Assembly: GCA_945874225.1 (NCBI GenBank)
Contig: CAMCFT010000009.1
Span: 1-64,000, forward strand
DNA from: Flavobacterium psychrophilum
Lineage (GTDB): Bacteria; Bacteroidota; Bacteroidia; Flavobacteriales; Flavobacteriaceae
Direction: 5' to 3'
Length of the DNA: 64,000 nt
Both the position numbers and the translations under genes were made by a program. This document shows positions 36,858-46,492 of this stretch, piece after piece. The notes below the pieces were generated by a model. That model was not told the DNA's origin. It worked only from the letters and a program-made list of their open reading frames with translations, and searched no databases. Each line of letters opens with the position of its first letter. Position 1 is the first letter of the stretch.

Positions 36858-38516
36858 ATGACTTCATTAAAACGATTATTCAACCTTTTAAAATTAGATA
36901 AAAAAGATGTTTCACAAATTTTTTTCTACGCTATTTTTGCAGGAATCGTGAGTTTGTCTTTACCATTAGGGATTCAAGCCATTGTAAATTTCATTCAATC
37001 GGGTCGAGTTAGCGCTTCTTGGATTGTATTGGTATTTCTAGTTGTTATAGGGGTAGCTCTAGTTGGGATATTGTCTTTAATGCAATTGCGTATCACCGAA
37101 AATTTACAACAAAAAATATTTGTGCGTTCTTCATTTGAATTTGCTTCACGGTTACCTAAAATAGAATTTAAAGAACTTTATGGCCATTATCCGCCAGAAT
37201 TGGCCAATCGCTTTTTTGACACACTTACCATTCAAAAAGGGACTTCAAAATTATTAGTCGATTTTTCGGCTGCCATTTTGCAAATTGTTTTTGGTGTTGT
37301 TTTATTATCTCTTTACCATCCCTTCTTTATTATTTTTGGTATTTTATTGTTGATTCTTTTATATATTATTTTCAAATTTTCGTATAATAAAGGAATTGAA
37401 ACCAGCTTAAAAGAATCTAAAAACAAATACAAAACCGCGGGTTGGATACAAGAAATTGCGCGTAACAATTTTAGTTTTAGAAATGAACTTAACTATGATT
37501 TTGCTTTAGAAAAAAACAATGGCTTTATAAAAGAATATCTATACAGTAGAGAAAACCATTTTAATGTTATTAAAAGGCAATTTAGCCATTTGATTATATT
37601 TAAAGTAATCATTACGGCAAGTTTACTAATAATTGGTGGTTACTTAGTGTTAAATCAGCAAATGAATATTGGGCAATTTGTCGCTGCAGAAATCATTATA
37701 TTATTAGTCATTAATTCGGTCGAAAAAATCATTCTTGGACTAGAAACTTTCTATGATGTATTGACAGCATTAGAAAAAATTGGTCAAGTTACCGATATGG
37801 AATTAGAAGAAGAGGTTACAGTGGAGAATAAAAGTTGTTACACAAATATCAGCCTTGAAACCGATAATATCGAGTTTCAATTTCCAGAAACAACATTTGG
37901 AATTTTAAAGAACATTAATTTAAAAATAAATCCTGGAGAGAAAATCATAATTGATGGAGAAAATGGTTCTGGAAAAACAACTTTAATTCGAGTGCTTTCT
38001 GGTTTGTTACATCCAACCTCGGGTAATTTTTACATTAATGACGATACTTTTAGAAAAATAGATATTAACCAATACCGTTCTAGAATAGGAAGTATTATTC
38101 AAGGAGAAACTACTTTTGAAGGAACTATTTTAGAAAATATCACTTTTAACGATAAAAGCATTAGTACCGAAGATTTAAAATGGGCACTAGATTCGGTTCA
38201 GCTCACTCCATTTATTAAAACTTTACCAAAAGGATTAGATACTAAGATTTTTCCTGAAGGAAAAGAATTGTCTTCTTCAAATGCCCAAAAAATCTTGTTG
38301 GCGAGAAGCATAATCCACAAACCCAACATTTTATTTTATGAAGAACCAACCGATAAAATGGACATTAAGGTTGCCAATGAAATCATTGACTTCATTACTT
38401 CCGACAAAAACAAATGGACAGTAGTTGTCTCCTCACAAAACCCACATTGGCTTACTAAATGCAATAGAGAAATCACAATGCAAAAAGGAACAATTTTTTC
38501 TGACAAAAATAAATAA
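36858..38516 (+). CDS. ABC transporter with degenerate ATPase motifs
   Basis: 552 aa. An exporter-type transmembrane domain (about 15-300) and an ATPase domain (about 335-550), as in type I secretion ATPases but without the N-terminal peptidase domain. Walker A is intact (DGENGSGKTTLIRVL) and the Q-loop is present. The signature motif is LSSSNAQKILLARS in place of LSGGQ, Walker B ends in FYEEPTDKMD (E in the Asp position), and the switch histidine is replaced (SSQNPHW). ATP hydrolysis may be slow or need another subunit. ATG at 36858 chosen; the open frame begins earlier inside the TetR gene. Confidence 0.85.
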   Translation: MTSLKRLFNLLKLDKKDVSQIFFYAIFAGIVSLSLPLGIQAIVNFIQSGRVSASWIVLVFLVVIGVALVGILSLMQLRITENLQQKIFVRSSFEFASRLPKIEFKELYGHYPPELANRFFDTLTIQKGTSKLLVDFSAAILQIVFGVVLLSLYHPFFIIFGILLLILLYIIFKFSYNKGIETSLKESKNKYKTAGWIQEIARNNFSFRNELNYDFALEKNNGFIKEYLYSRENHFNVIKRQFSHLIIFKVIITASLLIIGGYLVLNQQMNIGQFVAAEIIILLVINSVEKIILGLETFYDVLTALEKIGQVTDMELEEEVTVENKSCYTNISLETDNIEFQFPETTFGILKNINLKINPGEKIIIDGENGSGKTTLIRVLSGLLHPTSGNFYINDDTFRKIDINQYRSRIGSIIQGETTFEGTILENITFNDKSISTEDLKWALDSVQLTPFIKTLPKGLDTKIFPEGKELSSSNAQKILLARSIIHKPNILFYEEPTDKMDIKVANEIIDFITSDKNKWTVVVSSQNPHWLTKCNREITMQKGTIFSDKNK

Positions 38517-38520
38517 GAGT

Positions 38521-39870
38521 ATGTTAAATATATCCGACAAAAACCCAATAAATAATGAGGCTCTAGAAAAATATTCTACAGTCAAGAATTTGAGCAACAG
38601 ACCACATTATAAAATTTTGAATAGAATAATCCTAAGTGTATCTATACTTGCAATTATAGCCCTTTTCTTGCCTTGGACACAAAATATTTCTGGCTCAGGA
38701 GCAGTTACGACATTAAAACCCAATCAGAGACCACAAACTATTCAATCAGTTATTTCCGGTCGAATAGAGAAATGGTATGTACAAGAAGGAAATTTTGTAA
38801 AAAAAGGAGATACAATTCTTTATATATCCGAGATAAAAGAAGATTATATGGATCCTAATTTGGTAAAAAATACTAAAAACCAAGTGGATGCAAAAAAACA
38901 GTCATTAGAATCCTATGTTTCAAAAGTCGCAACACTTTCCTCGCAAATACAAGCCATAGAAAGAGAAAAAGGCTTAAAACTCAAACAAGCCGAGAATAAA
39001 ATAAAGCAAGCAACTTTGAAAATAAAAAGTGACAGTATGGATCTTGTGGCTGTGAAAACACAATTTAAAATTGCCAATACCCAATTCAATCGTTCTTTAC
39101 AACTAAACAAAGAAGGCCTAAAAGCCTTGTCTGATGTCGAAGAAAAACGATTAAAATTGCAAGAAGTTGAAGCTAAAATCATCACACAAGAGAATAAATT
39201 TTACACAAGCAAAAATGAATTCATCAATGCCGAAGTAGAAATAAATAGAATAACTGCTGAATATTCTGAAAAAACTTCCAAAGCACAAAGTGATCAATAC
39301 ACGGCAATGAGTAATCAATACGACACTGAAGCTCAAGTTAGCAAATTAGAAAATCAGTATGCTAATTATAGCATTCGAAATGGAATGTACTACATCAAAG
39401 CACCGCAAAGCGGATACATCAATAGAACTCTCCAATCAGGAATTGGAGAAACCGTCAAAGAAGGAACTCCCATTGCTACGATTATGCCTTCTAAATATGA
39501 CATTGCAGTGGAATCTTTTGTAGATCCAATCGATTTGCCTTTAATAAAAAGAGGCGAAAAAGTAAGGGTTTGGTTCGATGGATGGCCAACAATTGTTTTC
39601 TCAGGATGGCCTGATATGTCCTATGGAACTTTTGGTGGTGAAGTGGTAGCTATTGAAAATTTCATTAGTGACAATGGAAAATTCAGAATCTTAATTGCTC
39701 CTGACAAAAACGAAGATCCGTGGCCTAAACAATTAAGTATTGGATCTGGCGCACAAACCATTGCATTACTTAACACTGTTCCAGTTTGGTTTGAATTTTG
39801 GAGAACGCTTAACGGTTTTCCACCTAATTATTATAAAGGAAAAGAGAAACCTTCAAAAGAAAAAAAATAA
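38521..39870 (+). CDS. HlyD-type membrane fusion protein
   Basis: 449 aa. One N-terminal transmembrane helix (about 36-58), then a split biotinyl-lipoyl-like domain (IQSVISGRIEKWYVQEGNFV and YIKAPQSGYINRTL), long coiled coils (about 115-300) and a beta-barrel part. It should link the inner-membrane ABC protein to the TolC-like outer-membrane channel. It begins four bases after the ABC stop; the start codon of the next gene overlaps its stop. Start at ATG 38521 because the longer frame lies within the ABC gene. Confidence 0.88.
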   Translation: MLNISDKNPINNEALEKYSTVKNLSNRPHYKILNRIILSVSILAIIALFLPWTQNISGSGAVTTLKPNQRPQTIQSVISGRIEKWYVQEGNFVKKGDTILYISEIKEDYMDPNLVKNTKNQVDAKKQSLESYVSKVATLSSQIQAIEREKGLKLKQAENKIKQATLKIKSDSMDLVAVKTQFKIANTQFNRSLQLNKEGLKALSDVEEKRLKLQEVEAKIITQENKFYTSKNEFINAEVEINRITAEYSEKTSKAQSDQYTAMSNQYDTEAQVSKLENQYANYSIRNGMYYIKAPQSGYINRTLQSGIGETVKEGTPIATIMPSKYDIAVESFVDPIDLPLIKRGEKVRVWFDGWPTIVFSGWPDMSYGTFGGEVVAIENFISDNGKFRILIAPDKNEDPWPKQLSIGSGAQTIALLNTVPVWFEFWRTLNGFPPNYYKGKEKPSKEKK

Positions 39871-41279
39871 TGAAAAACCTTCTTTTACTACTAACCTTAT
39901 TAGGATTGTCTGTTAACGGTCAATCTGTTATAGAACCTGAATTACCTGGGAATCTCAAAGAAATGAGTTATAACGAGTACTTAGGTTTTGTAAAAAAATA
40001 TCATCCATTGGTTAAAAGTGCCAATTTGGAAATTAGCAAAGCCCAAGCCAACTTGATGATGGCACGTGGTGGATTTGATCCAAAATTTGAATTGGATTAC
40101 AACAAAAAGCAGTTTCAAGGAACAGAGTATTATTCTATATTAAATAGCAGTTTCAAAATCCCGACTTGGTACGGAATTGATTTAAAAGCAGGATTTGATG
40201 AAAACGAAGGCTATTACCTTAATCCACAAAACAAAACACCTAGCAATGGTTTGACATCATTGGGAATAAGTGTTCCACTAGGACAAGGATTACTCATCAA
40301 TCAAAGAATGGCCGATTTGCAAAAAGCAAAAATCCAAGTTAAATTAAGTCAGGCCGAACAAAAACTACAAGCTATAAACGTTTTGTATGATGCTTCGGTT
40401 GCGTATTTTAATTGGAAAAAAAACTACGAAGAATATTTGTTATATGAAGACTATAGCGTTATTGCTCAAAAGCGATATACAGGAATTGAATCTTTAATAA
40501 AGCTAGGAGACAAACCCGCAATTGATAGTATTGAAGCTGGAATTGTGGTTAAAAACAGATTGTTAACTCTCGAAGATTCAAAATTAAAATTAACGAAAGC
40601 CAAACTAGAATTATCAAACTTTCTTTGGCTGGAAAACAACATTCCTTTAGAACTTACAGATATCATTATACCCGAAAAAAAATTGGGACAAACCATACAA
40701 GAAACATTGAATATTAGCGATTTAGTCAATCAAGAATTCTTAGTGTTGAATCATCCAAAAATTGAAGCTTTGCAAAGTAAAATTGATATATTAACTGTCG
40801 AGAAAAAAATGAAAGCTAATATGATGTTGCCGAAAATCGATGTGGGTTACTCATATCTTACTCAGCCAAATCCAACAATACCTAATAGTTCTGACAATTA
40901 TAAAGTAGGTGTCGATTTTTATTTTCCTTTGTTTCTTCGAAAAGAAAGAGGTGGTTTGAAACTAGCCAAATATAAAATTCAGGAATCCGAGTTTATCCGT
41001 GATTTAGAAAAAGTACAATTGACCAATAAAATTAGTGGCCAAAAAACAGAAATCCAGTCCTTGAACAAACAACAAAAATTAATCAACAAATTGGTTACTG
41101 ATTATAACACAATGCTTCAGTCAGAAGAACGATTATTTACATTAGGAGAAAGTTCTCTTTTTCTAATTAATACTCGAGAAAATAATTTAGTTAGCGCCCA
41201 ACTTTCTCAAATTGCTATAGAAAATAGATTTTATACTTCCAACTCGGAACTATACAAAATAATGGCTAATCCGAATTAA
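39870..41279 (+). CDS. TolC-family outer-membrane channel protein
   Basis: 469 aa. Signal peptide (about 1-17, ending SVNGQ) and two long helical repeats typical of TolC (about 60-245 and 280-465), with the characteristic strands (LTSLGISVPLGQGLLINQRM; YKVGVDFYFPLFL). It forms the outer-membrane tunnel of the export machine encoded just upstream. The ATG overlaps the HlyD stop (TAATG). Last gene of the operon; map follows with its own promoter. Confidence 0.88.
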   Translation: MKNLLLLLTLLGLSVNGQSVIEPELPGNLKEMSYNEYLGFVKKYHPLVKSANLEISKAQANLMMARGGFDPKFELDYNKKQFQGTEYYSILNSSFKIPTWYGIDLKAGFDENEGYYLNPQNKTPSNGLTSLGISVPLGQGLLINQRMADLQKAKIQVKLSQAEQKLQAINVLYDASVAYFNWKKNYEEYLLYEDYSVIAQKRYTGIESLIKLGDKPAIDSIEAGIVVKNRLLTLEDSKLKLTKAKLELSNFLWLENNIPLELTDIIIPEKKLGQTIQETLNISDLVNQEFLVLNHPKIEALQSKIDILTVEKKMKANMMLPKIDVGYSYLTQPNPTIPNSSDNYKVGVDFYFPLFLRKERGGLKLAKYKIQESEFIRDLEKVQLTNKISGQKTEIQSLNKQQKLINKLVTDYNTMLQSEERLFTLGESSLFLINTRENNLVSAQLSQIAIENRFYTSNSELYKIMANPN

Positions 41280-41294
41280 ATAATTATTAAATTG

Positions 41295-41302
41295 TATTTT
41301 TG
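41295..41302 (+). promoter_or_regulatory. map -7 element
   Basis: TATTTTTG, exact TAnnTTTG, 18 bases before the map ATG at 41321. Confidence 0.5.
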
Positions 41303-41320
41303 CCGTCTGAAAATAGAATT

Positions 41321-42139
41321 ATGATTATCCAAAAGACCCGAGAGGAAATAGAATTAATGCGCGAAAGTGCATTAATCGTATCGAAAACACTAGGAATGAT
41401 TGCTTCCGAAATTAAGGAAGGTGTCACCACTTTACATTTAGACAAATTAGCCGAAGAATTCATTCGCGATCACGGAGCTGTTCCAAGTTTTCTTGGATTA
41501 TATGGCTTTCCTAACTCGCTTTGTATGAGCCCAAATGCTCAGGTTGTGCACGGAATTCCGAACAACATACCACTAAAAAGTGGCGATGTGATTTCGGTAG
41601 ATTGTGGCGCTTATAAAAACGGATATCACGGCGATCACGCGTATTCTTTTGAAATTGGTGAAGTTGCTCCGGAAACCAAAAAATTATTACAGATTACCAA
41701 AGAATCACTTTATGTTGGAATCCGGGAATTTAAAGCCGGGAATCGTGTGGAAGATGTTGGAAACGCTATCCAAAAATATACCGAAAGTCACGGATATGGA
41801 GTAGTTCGAGAACTTGTTGGACATGGAGTAGGGCAAAAAATGCATGAAGATCCAGAAATGCCCAATTACGGAAAACGAGGTCGTGGAAAACTTTTTGTCG
41901 AAGGAATGGTTGTTGCTATTGAACCTATGATTAATTTGGGAACTAAGAATATAAAACAGCTTAAAGACGGTTGGACTATCCTGACTGCTGATGGAAAACC
42001 AAGTGCTCATTTTGAACACGACGTGGCACTCATTGACGGAAAACCAGAATTACTTTCGACTTTCGCCTATGTTTATCAGGCATTGGGAATTGTAAGTAAT
42101 GAGGAAGACGAGTTTAGAAAAATTCCTTTTGTTCTTTAA
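41321..42139 (+). CDS. map: methionine aminopeptidase, type I
   Basis: 272 aa. It removes the initiator methionine from nascent proteins. Metal ligands are seen in order: D in SVDCGAY, D in GYHGDHAYSF, H in VGHGVGQKMHEDPEMPNYG, E in AIEPMINLG and E in HFEHDVALI. The N-terminus IIQKTREEIELMRESA is standard. The ATG at 41321 is preferred to an in-frame TTG at 41300 that lies within the -7 element. The right neighbour is the GxxExxY unit, whose left inverted repeat begins four bases after the stop codon. Confidence 0.96.
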   Translation: MIIQKTREEIELMRESALIVSKTLGMIASEIKEGVTTLHLDKLAEEFIRDHGAVPSFLGLYGFPNSLCMSPNAQVVHGIPNNIPLKSGDVISVDCGAYKNGYHGDHAYSFEIGEVAPETKKLLQITKESLYVGIREFKAGNRVEDVGNAIQKYTESHGYGVVRELVGHGVGQKMHEDPEMPNYGKRGRGKLFVEGMVVAIEPMINLGTKNIKQLKDGWTILTADGKPSAHFEHDVALIDGKPELLSTFAYVYQALGIVSNEEDEFRKIPFVL

Positions 42140-42142
42140 TAA

Positions 42143-42174
42143 TTAGACACGAATTTCACGAATTATCACGAATT
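42143..42174. repeat. left inverted repeat with CACGAATT iterations
   Basis: Left arm. It holds three copies of CACGAATT (starting at 42148, 42157 and 42167), spaced 9-10 bases apart, so it is both an inverted repeat and an iterated site. Confidence 0.8.
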
Positions 42175-42210
42175 CAAAATTGATAAAAATTTCACAAACA
42201 ATAAATTTAT

Positions 42211-42585
42211 ATGGATGAAATTTATTTAAAAGAAGAGTCATATAAAATTATTGGCCTTTGCATGGAGGTTCATAGAATTCTAGGCAAAGGTCATAGCGAA
42301 GTGGTTTATAAGGATGCTTTGGAATATGAATTTAAAATCAATTCAATTCCCTATGAAAGAGAGAAAATTTATGAAATAGAATATAAAGACATTATTTTAC
42401 CTCGAAAATACGTTGCGGATTTTGTTGTTTACAATGAGATAATATTTGAAGTAAAAGCAATTTCACAATTAACAAATAGTGATATTAGACAAACATTAAA
42501 TTATTTGGCATCATCTAAAAATAAATTAGGCTTGTTATCCAATTTTGGAGAAGACAGCCTCAAATACAAACGAATTATTTTATAA
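42211..42585 (+). CDS. GxxExxY protein (PD-(D/E)xK nuclease fold)
   Basis: 124 aa. The family motif GHSEVVY (residues 27-33) is visible. The nuclease-fold core is present: E30, then D70 (KYVADFVVYNE), then E80-V-K82 (IIFEVKA), matching the PD-(D/E)xK pattern with a following SDIRQTLNYL helix. A nuclease activity is not demonstrated for this family. It occupies almost the whole space between two inverted repeats. The location next to essential genes suggests a selfish or defence-like role, but nothing proves it. Confidence 0.85.
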   Translation: MDEIYLKEESYKIIGLCMEVHRILGKGHSEVVYKDALEYEFKINSIPYEREKIYEIEYKDIILPRKYVADFVVYNEIIFEVKAISQLTNSDIRQTLNYLASSKNKLGLLSNFGEDSLKYKRIIL

Positions 42586-42619
42586 TCTCAAGTTAGTGAA
42601 ATTCATTTTAAGCATAAAT

Positions 42620-42651
42620 AATTTGTGCTAATTCGTGAAATTCGTGTCTAA
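42620..42651. repeat. right inverted repeat with CACGAATT iterations
   Basis: Right arm, the reverse complement of the left arm. On the minus strand it holds two CACGAATT units and one variant, CACAAATT. It ends ten bases before the methyltransferase ATG, so that gene's leader and probably its promoter lie within the unit. Confidence 0.8.
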
Positions 42652-42661
42652 ATTTTATCCC

Positions 42662-43432
42662 ATGAAATCAGTGTTCAAACTAATCCTAAATACCATTCCT
42701 CGTCCAATATTAATTAGACTGAGTTATGCCGCACGTCCTGTTCTGGCTTTGGCTTTGAGTGGAAATACATTCACCGACCCAATTGACGGCAAAAGTTTCA
42801 GAATGTTTTTGCCTTATGGCTACGGAAAACAGAGAAATAATGCGCTTTCTCCAAGTACGCTTTCGCTGGAAAGACATCGTTTGTTGTGGTTGTATTTGAA
42901 AAACGAAACTGATTTTTTTAGTTCGAAAGAAAAGAAAAAAGTCCTTCATTTTGCACCCGAACAAGCGTTTTATAAATTGTTCCGCAACCAAAAAAATATC
43001 GACTACACTACAACTGATTTGTTTTCGCCTCTTGCCGATGTGAAAGCTGATATTTGCAACTTACCTTTTGAGGACAATTCTTATGATATTATTTTTTGCA
43101 ATCACGTATTGGAACACATTCCCGATGACACCAAAGCGATGCAGGAATTATTCCGAGTTTTGAAAAAAGGCGGAATGGCAATTTTACAAATTCCACAAGA
43201 ATTAGCTAGAGAAACAACTTTTGCCGACGATTCCATCACTGACCAAAAAGAACGTGCCAAAATATTTGGCCAATACGATCATGTTCGCATTTACGGTCGT
43301 GATTATTTTGATAAATTGAGAAGTATTGGATTTACTGTTGTCGAAGAAGATTACACCAATAAAATCAGTCCGGAATTAGTGGAGAAATATTGTTTAGCCA
43401 AAGGGGAAATTATCCCAGTTAGTTTTAAATAA
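42662..43432 (+). CDS. SAM-dependent methyltransferase
   Basis: 256 aa. Class I methyltransferase of the Methyltransf_11 type. Core pieces: VLHFAPEQAFYKLF (a degenerate motif I), TTTDLFSPLADVKADICNLP with the acidic residue, NSYDIIFCNHVLEHIPD and LKKGGMAILQIP. The N-terminal hydrophobic stretch (about 1-35) is unusual and might be membrane-associated. Substrate unknown. Start at ATG 42662; the open frame begins upstream inside the right inverted repeat at 42635. Confidence 0.85.
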   Translation: MKSVFKLILNTIPRPILIRLSYAARPVLALALSGNTFTDPIDGKSFRMFLPYGYGKQRNNALSPSTLSLERHRLLWLYLKNETDFFSSKEKKKVLHFAPEQAFYKLFRNQKNIDYTTTDLFSPLADVKADICNLPFEDNSYDIIFCNHVLEHIPDDTKAMQELFRVLKKGGMAILQIPQELARETTFADDSITDQKERAKIFGQYDHVRIYGRDYFDKLRSIGFTVVEEDYTNKISPELVEKYCLAKGEIIPVSFK

Positions 43433-43453
43433 GCTATTAAAAAAAGATAAAAA

Positions 43454-43483
43454 AAACCTGCTAAATTTTACTTTAGCAGGTTT
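43454..43483. terminator. bidirectional terminator
   Basis: AAACCTGCTAAA (43454-43465) pairs with TTTAGCAGGTTT (43472-43483) around a 6-nt loop. It separates the methyltransferase gene from the converging M16 peptidase gene. Confidence 0.85.
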
Positions 43484-43503
43484 CAAATATTAATTAAACT
43501 CGT

Positions 43504-46314
43504 TTATTTAACCTCCGGCATCAAAATACCAATTACTTTACCTTTAGTAAGATATTTTTTGGCTATATCTTGAATATCTTTTGCAGTGATTGCATTTGTT
43601 TTTTCTTCCATAGAAAGAATATCCTCAGGATTAGACCCTTTTACGTAAGACTTTGAAAGTTGACCAATCCAATATCCATTTTCTTTGATATTCTTCTTAT
43701 ATTCAAGCAATTCTGCTTCTTTAAATTTAGTCACATCTTTTGCTTCTGGTCCATTGTCAATAATTTTTTGCAATTCTTTCAAGGATGAGGCAATCAACTT
43801 TTCTGAGTTTTCTGGTCCGCAAGGAAAACTAATAGAAAAATTATAAGACCCATAAGGAACTTTATCCATACTTCCTCTGGCACCCACTCCATAAACACCG
43901 CTTTCATTTTCTCTTAACTCCTCAATTAATTTGATAGATAAAACCTCTCCTAAAGCCTGTATTGTTAAAGCATCTTTTGCAGTATAAACAGCATCGCCAT
44001 AATACATAATTACAACTGTACTTTTTGGATCTGCACCTTTATTAACCACTTTTTTCAAATCACCTTTTAGCATTCTATATCCCAAATCTACAGCTTTTTC
44101 TTTTTTGTCTGTCGATGGCAATGACGCTAAATATTTTGTTGAAAAATCTTCCATTACTTTCTCATCAACGTTTCCTACAAAATAGAATTCAAAATCAGCG
44201 GCATTGGCAAAACGCTCTTTGTATTTGTTATACGCCAATGTATAATCTGTTTCACTCCAAGTTTTTTCGTTTGGAATCAAGCCATTAAATCTTGGGTTTT
44301 CTTTGTTTAAGTATCCTTGAAGTTCTTGTTGAAAAAAGAAATTAGGTTGGGAAGATAAATTAGCATAATAAGCCGATACTTTCTGTTTGTATCCTTCAAA
44401 AGCTGCTGCATCTAAATTCAAATCGGTAAAATAGGCATACACTGTTTGAAACAAAGATTCTAAGTCCTTTGGTGTGGAGCTGCCATTAAAACCCTCGGTA
44501 GTATTCCCAATATAAGGATTTACTCTAACAATTTTTCCCGTCATAAACTTGTTGATGTCATTCAATTTTAATCCAGAGAAACCAGCCTCGGTCAAAGCAT
44601 CATTAGCAAATTGAGTTTTCTTGAAGTCCTCATTTGAATACATATTTGTCCCTCCTAAACTAACAACCTCCATCAAAATTTCATCATTTTTAAAATCGGT
44701 TTTCTTGTAAATTACTTTCACACCATTCGACAAAAATAAAGTGGTTGTTCCAATTTTAGCATTGGTTTCTTTTTTTAAAATTGTACCCGGCTTTATCTCG
44801 TTTCTTATTAAACTTTTAGCAGATTCTGAATCTTTATAAGCCGTGATTTCATCCGAATTCTCCTTTAGAGCTTCTAAAACATCTTGTTCAGATACTTTTT
44901 TCAAGCCTTCTTTTTCTGGCGCTGTAATAATAACTACTCTATTGTCTTCTTTTACGAAACCTTTGATAAAGTCATTAACTTCTGTTATTTCAATCTTAGG
45001 AAGTAATTGTTTTACAGTTGTAAATTCCCAATCAATCCCTGGAGAAGGACTTTTTTCTAAAAAATTAGATTGATATTCCTGTACAAAATTATCAGATTCT
45101 GTTTTGTCTTTATCTTTGAAAGCATTTTCGTAACGCGATAAATAATCTGATTTCGCTCTATCCAATTCACTTTGGGTAAATCCGAATTTTTTGGCTCTTT
45201 CATTTTCTGTAACCAAAACTTTTAACGCAGAAATTTGCTTTTCTTCTTGAACCATTGCAACCGATTGATAAGCTTCTTTTGTTCTTGCATAAGTACCCCC
45301 GTGATAGGAATATCCAAAAAGGAAAGGCGGAGTTGGAGAATTTGTCAATTCATTTAACCTATTGTTGAGCATTATTGTAAACAATCCTTCGACAATATCT
45401 TTTCTATAATCTCCTATAGTGATTGTTGGTTTTGGCAAATCATAATCCTTATACATCAACTGAATTTGGGTGCGGGATGCTTCCTTATCACTCTCAATGG
45501 CTATAAAAGTCTCCTTGTGATTGGGAACTTCAAATGTTTTTCTTGGCTTTTCGTTTTTTGGGTTTTGGTAATTCGAAAAATGGGCAATTATTTTTTCCTC
45601 CATTGCGGCAACATCAATATCTCCAACAACAATAACACTCATCAAATCTGGACGATACCAATCTTTATAGAAACGCACTAATTTATCATATTTAAAGCTT
45701 TCCAAAATTTCTTTTTTTCCAATGGGCAAACGATCCGCATAATGCGATTTGTACATCATTTTTGGCAAATACTTAGCCATCATTCTCTTGTCGGCTCCAA
45801 GACCTATTCGATATTCTTCAAGAACAACACCTCTTTCTTTATCAATTTCAGCTGGAGTCAAATTTGCATTAAAAGCCCAATCTTCAATAATATTAAATCC
45901 ATTTTCCAGTTTTTCAGGACTATCAGATGGAATTGGAAGAAAATAAACCGTTTCGTCAAAACTAGTGTAAGCATTTAAATGCTGCCCAAATTTCACGCCA
46001 ATACTTTGCAAATAATCCACTAATTTATTTTTTGGAAAACGCTTAGTTCCATTAAAATTCATGTGCTCCATAAAGTGCGCAAGCCCTTGTTGGTCATCAT
46101 CTTCAAGAATAGAACCCGCATTGATAACCAATCGCAAAGTAACTTTGTTTTCAGGCTTAGCATTTTTCTTGATGTAATAGGTTAGTCCATTTTTAAGTTT
46201 CCCAGTTTTTACATTCGAGTCAAAAGGAAGGGCTTTTGAATAATCAATTTCCTGGGCAAAAATTGAAACTGAAAATAATAACAATCCAAAAGTTAATTTA
46301 ATAAGATGTTTCAT
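43504..46314 (-). CDS. M16-family zinc metallopeptidase
   Basis: 936 aa exported peptidase. Signal peptide (about 1-20, ending SIFAQ). N-terminal catalytic half with the inverted zinc motif HFMEH (H80, E83, H84) and the third ligand in ERGVVLEEYRIG. The C-terminal half resembles the inactive M16 half (R/Y pair in GVYGVGARGSMDKVPYGSYN). The single-chain, two-half layout matches pitrilysin-type peptidases, which degrade peptides in the periplasm. No partner genes. A TAGATTTG promoter lies upstream. Confidence 0.93.
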   Translation of the reverse strand: MKHLIKLTFGLLLFSVSIFAQEIDYSKALPFDSNVKTGKLKNGLTYYIKKNAKPENKVTLRLVINAGSILEDDDQQGLAHFMEHMNFNGTKRFPKNKLVDYLQSIGVKFGQHLNAYTSFDETVYFLPIPSDSPEKLENGFNIIEDWAFNANLTPAEIDKERGVVLEEYRIGLGADKRMMAKYLPKMMYKSHYADRLPIGKKEILESFKYDKLVRFYKDWYRPDLMSVIVVGDIDVAAMEEKIIAHFSNYQNPKNEKPRKTFEVPNHKETFIAIESDKEASRTQIQLMYKDYDLPKPTITIGDYRKDIVEGLFTIMLNNRLNELTNSPTPPFLFGYSYHGGTYARTKEAYQSVAMVQEEKQISALKVLVTENERAKKFGFTQSELDRAKSDYLSRYENAFKDKDKTESDNFVQEYQSNFLEKSPSPGIDWEFTTVKQLLPKIEITEVNDFIKGFVKEDNRVVIITAPEKEGLKKVSEQDVLEALKENSDEITAYKDSESAKSLIRNEIKPGTILKKETNAKIGTTTLFLSNGVKVIYKKTDFKNDEILMEVVSLGGTNMYSNEDFKKTQFANDALTEAGFSGLKLNDINKFMTGKIVRVNPYIGNTTEGFNGSSTPKDLESLFQTVYAYFTDLNLDAAAFEGYKQKVSAYYANLSSQPNFFFQQELQGYLNKENPRFNGLIPNEKTWSETDYTLAYNKYKERFANAADFEFYFVGNVDEKVMEDFSTKYLASLPSTDKKEKAVDLGYRMLKGDLKKVVNKGADPKSTVVIMYYGDAVYTAKDALTIQALGEVLSIKLIEELRENESGVYGVGARGSMDKVPYGSYNFSISFPCGPENSEKLIASSLKELQKIIDNGPEAKDVTKFKEAELLEYKKNIKENGYWIGQLSKSYVKGSNPEDILSMEEKTNAITAKDIQDIAKKYLTKGKVIGILMPEVK

Positions 46315-46336
46315 AATGTGTATTTTATATTTTTTC

Positions 46337-46344
46337 CAAATCTA
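46337..46344 (-). promoter_or_regulatory. -7 element of the M16 peptidase gene
   Basis: Minus-strand TAGATTTG, exact TAnnTTTG, 22 bases before the ATG. Confidence 0.45.
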
Positions 46345-46492
46345 ATTATAAAATAGCATATTAAAATTTATATTATAATAAAATTAACGGAAATTACGTA
46401 CAATATAGATTTTCTATAAATGTAAATTTTATACCTTTTTTTCGTACCTTTAATAGCCCAAATCGTTTTATCAATTGTTAAATTTCTAACAG

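Larger units (their letters stand above)
42143..42651 (+). mobile_element. inverted-repeat-bounded unit carrying a GxxExxY gene
   Basis: A 509-bp unit with a single gene, bounded by inverted repeats at 42143-42174 and 42620-42651. The outer 23 bases of each arm are perfect complements (beginning TTAGACACG on the left), and pairing continues inward with only two mismatches. It lies between map and a methyltransferase gene, with its right end ten bases from the latter's ATG. No transposase and no target duplication could be found. It could be a small mobile or mobilisable cassette; this is inference. Confidence 0.45.

Noticed and set aside
42143..42651. Complete insertion sequence with transposase
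   Set aside because: The only gene is a GxxExxY protein; no DDE, HUH or recombinase motif and no target duplication were found.
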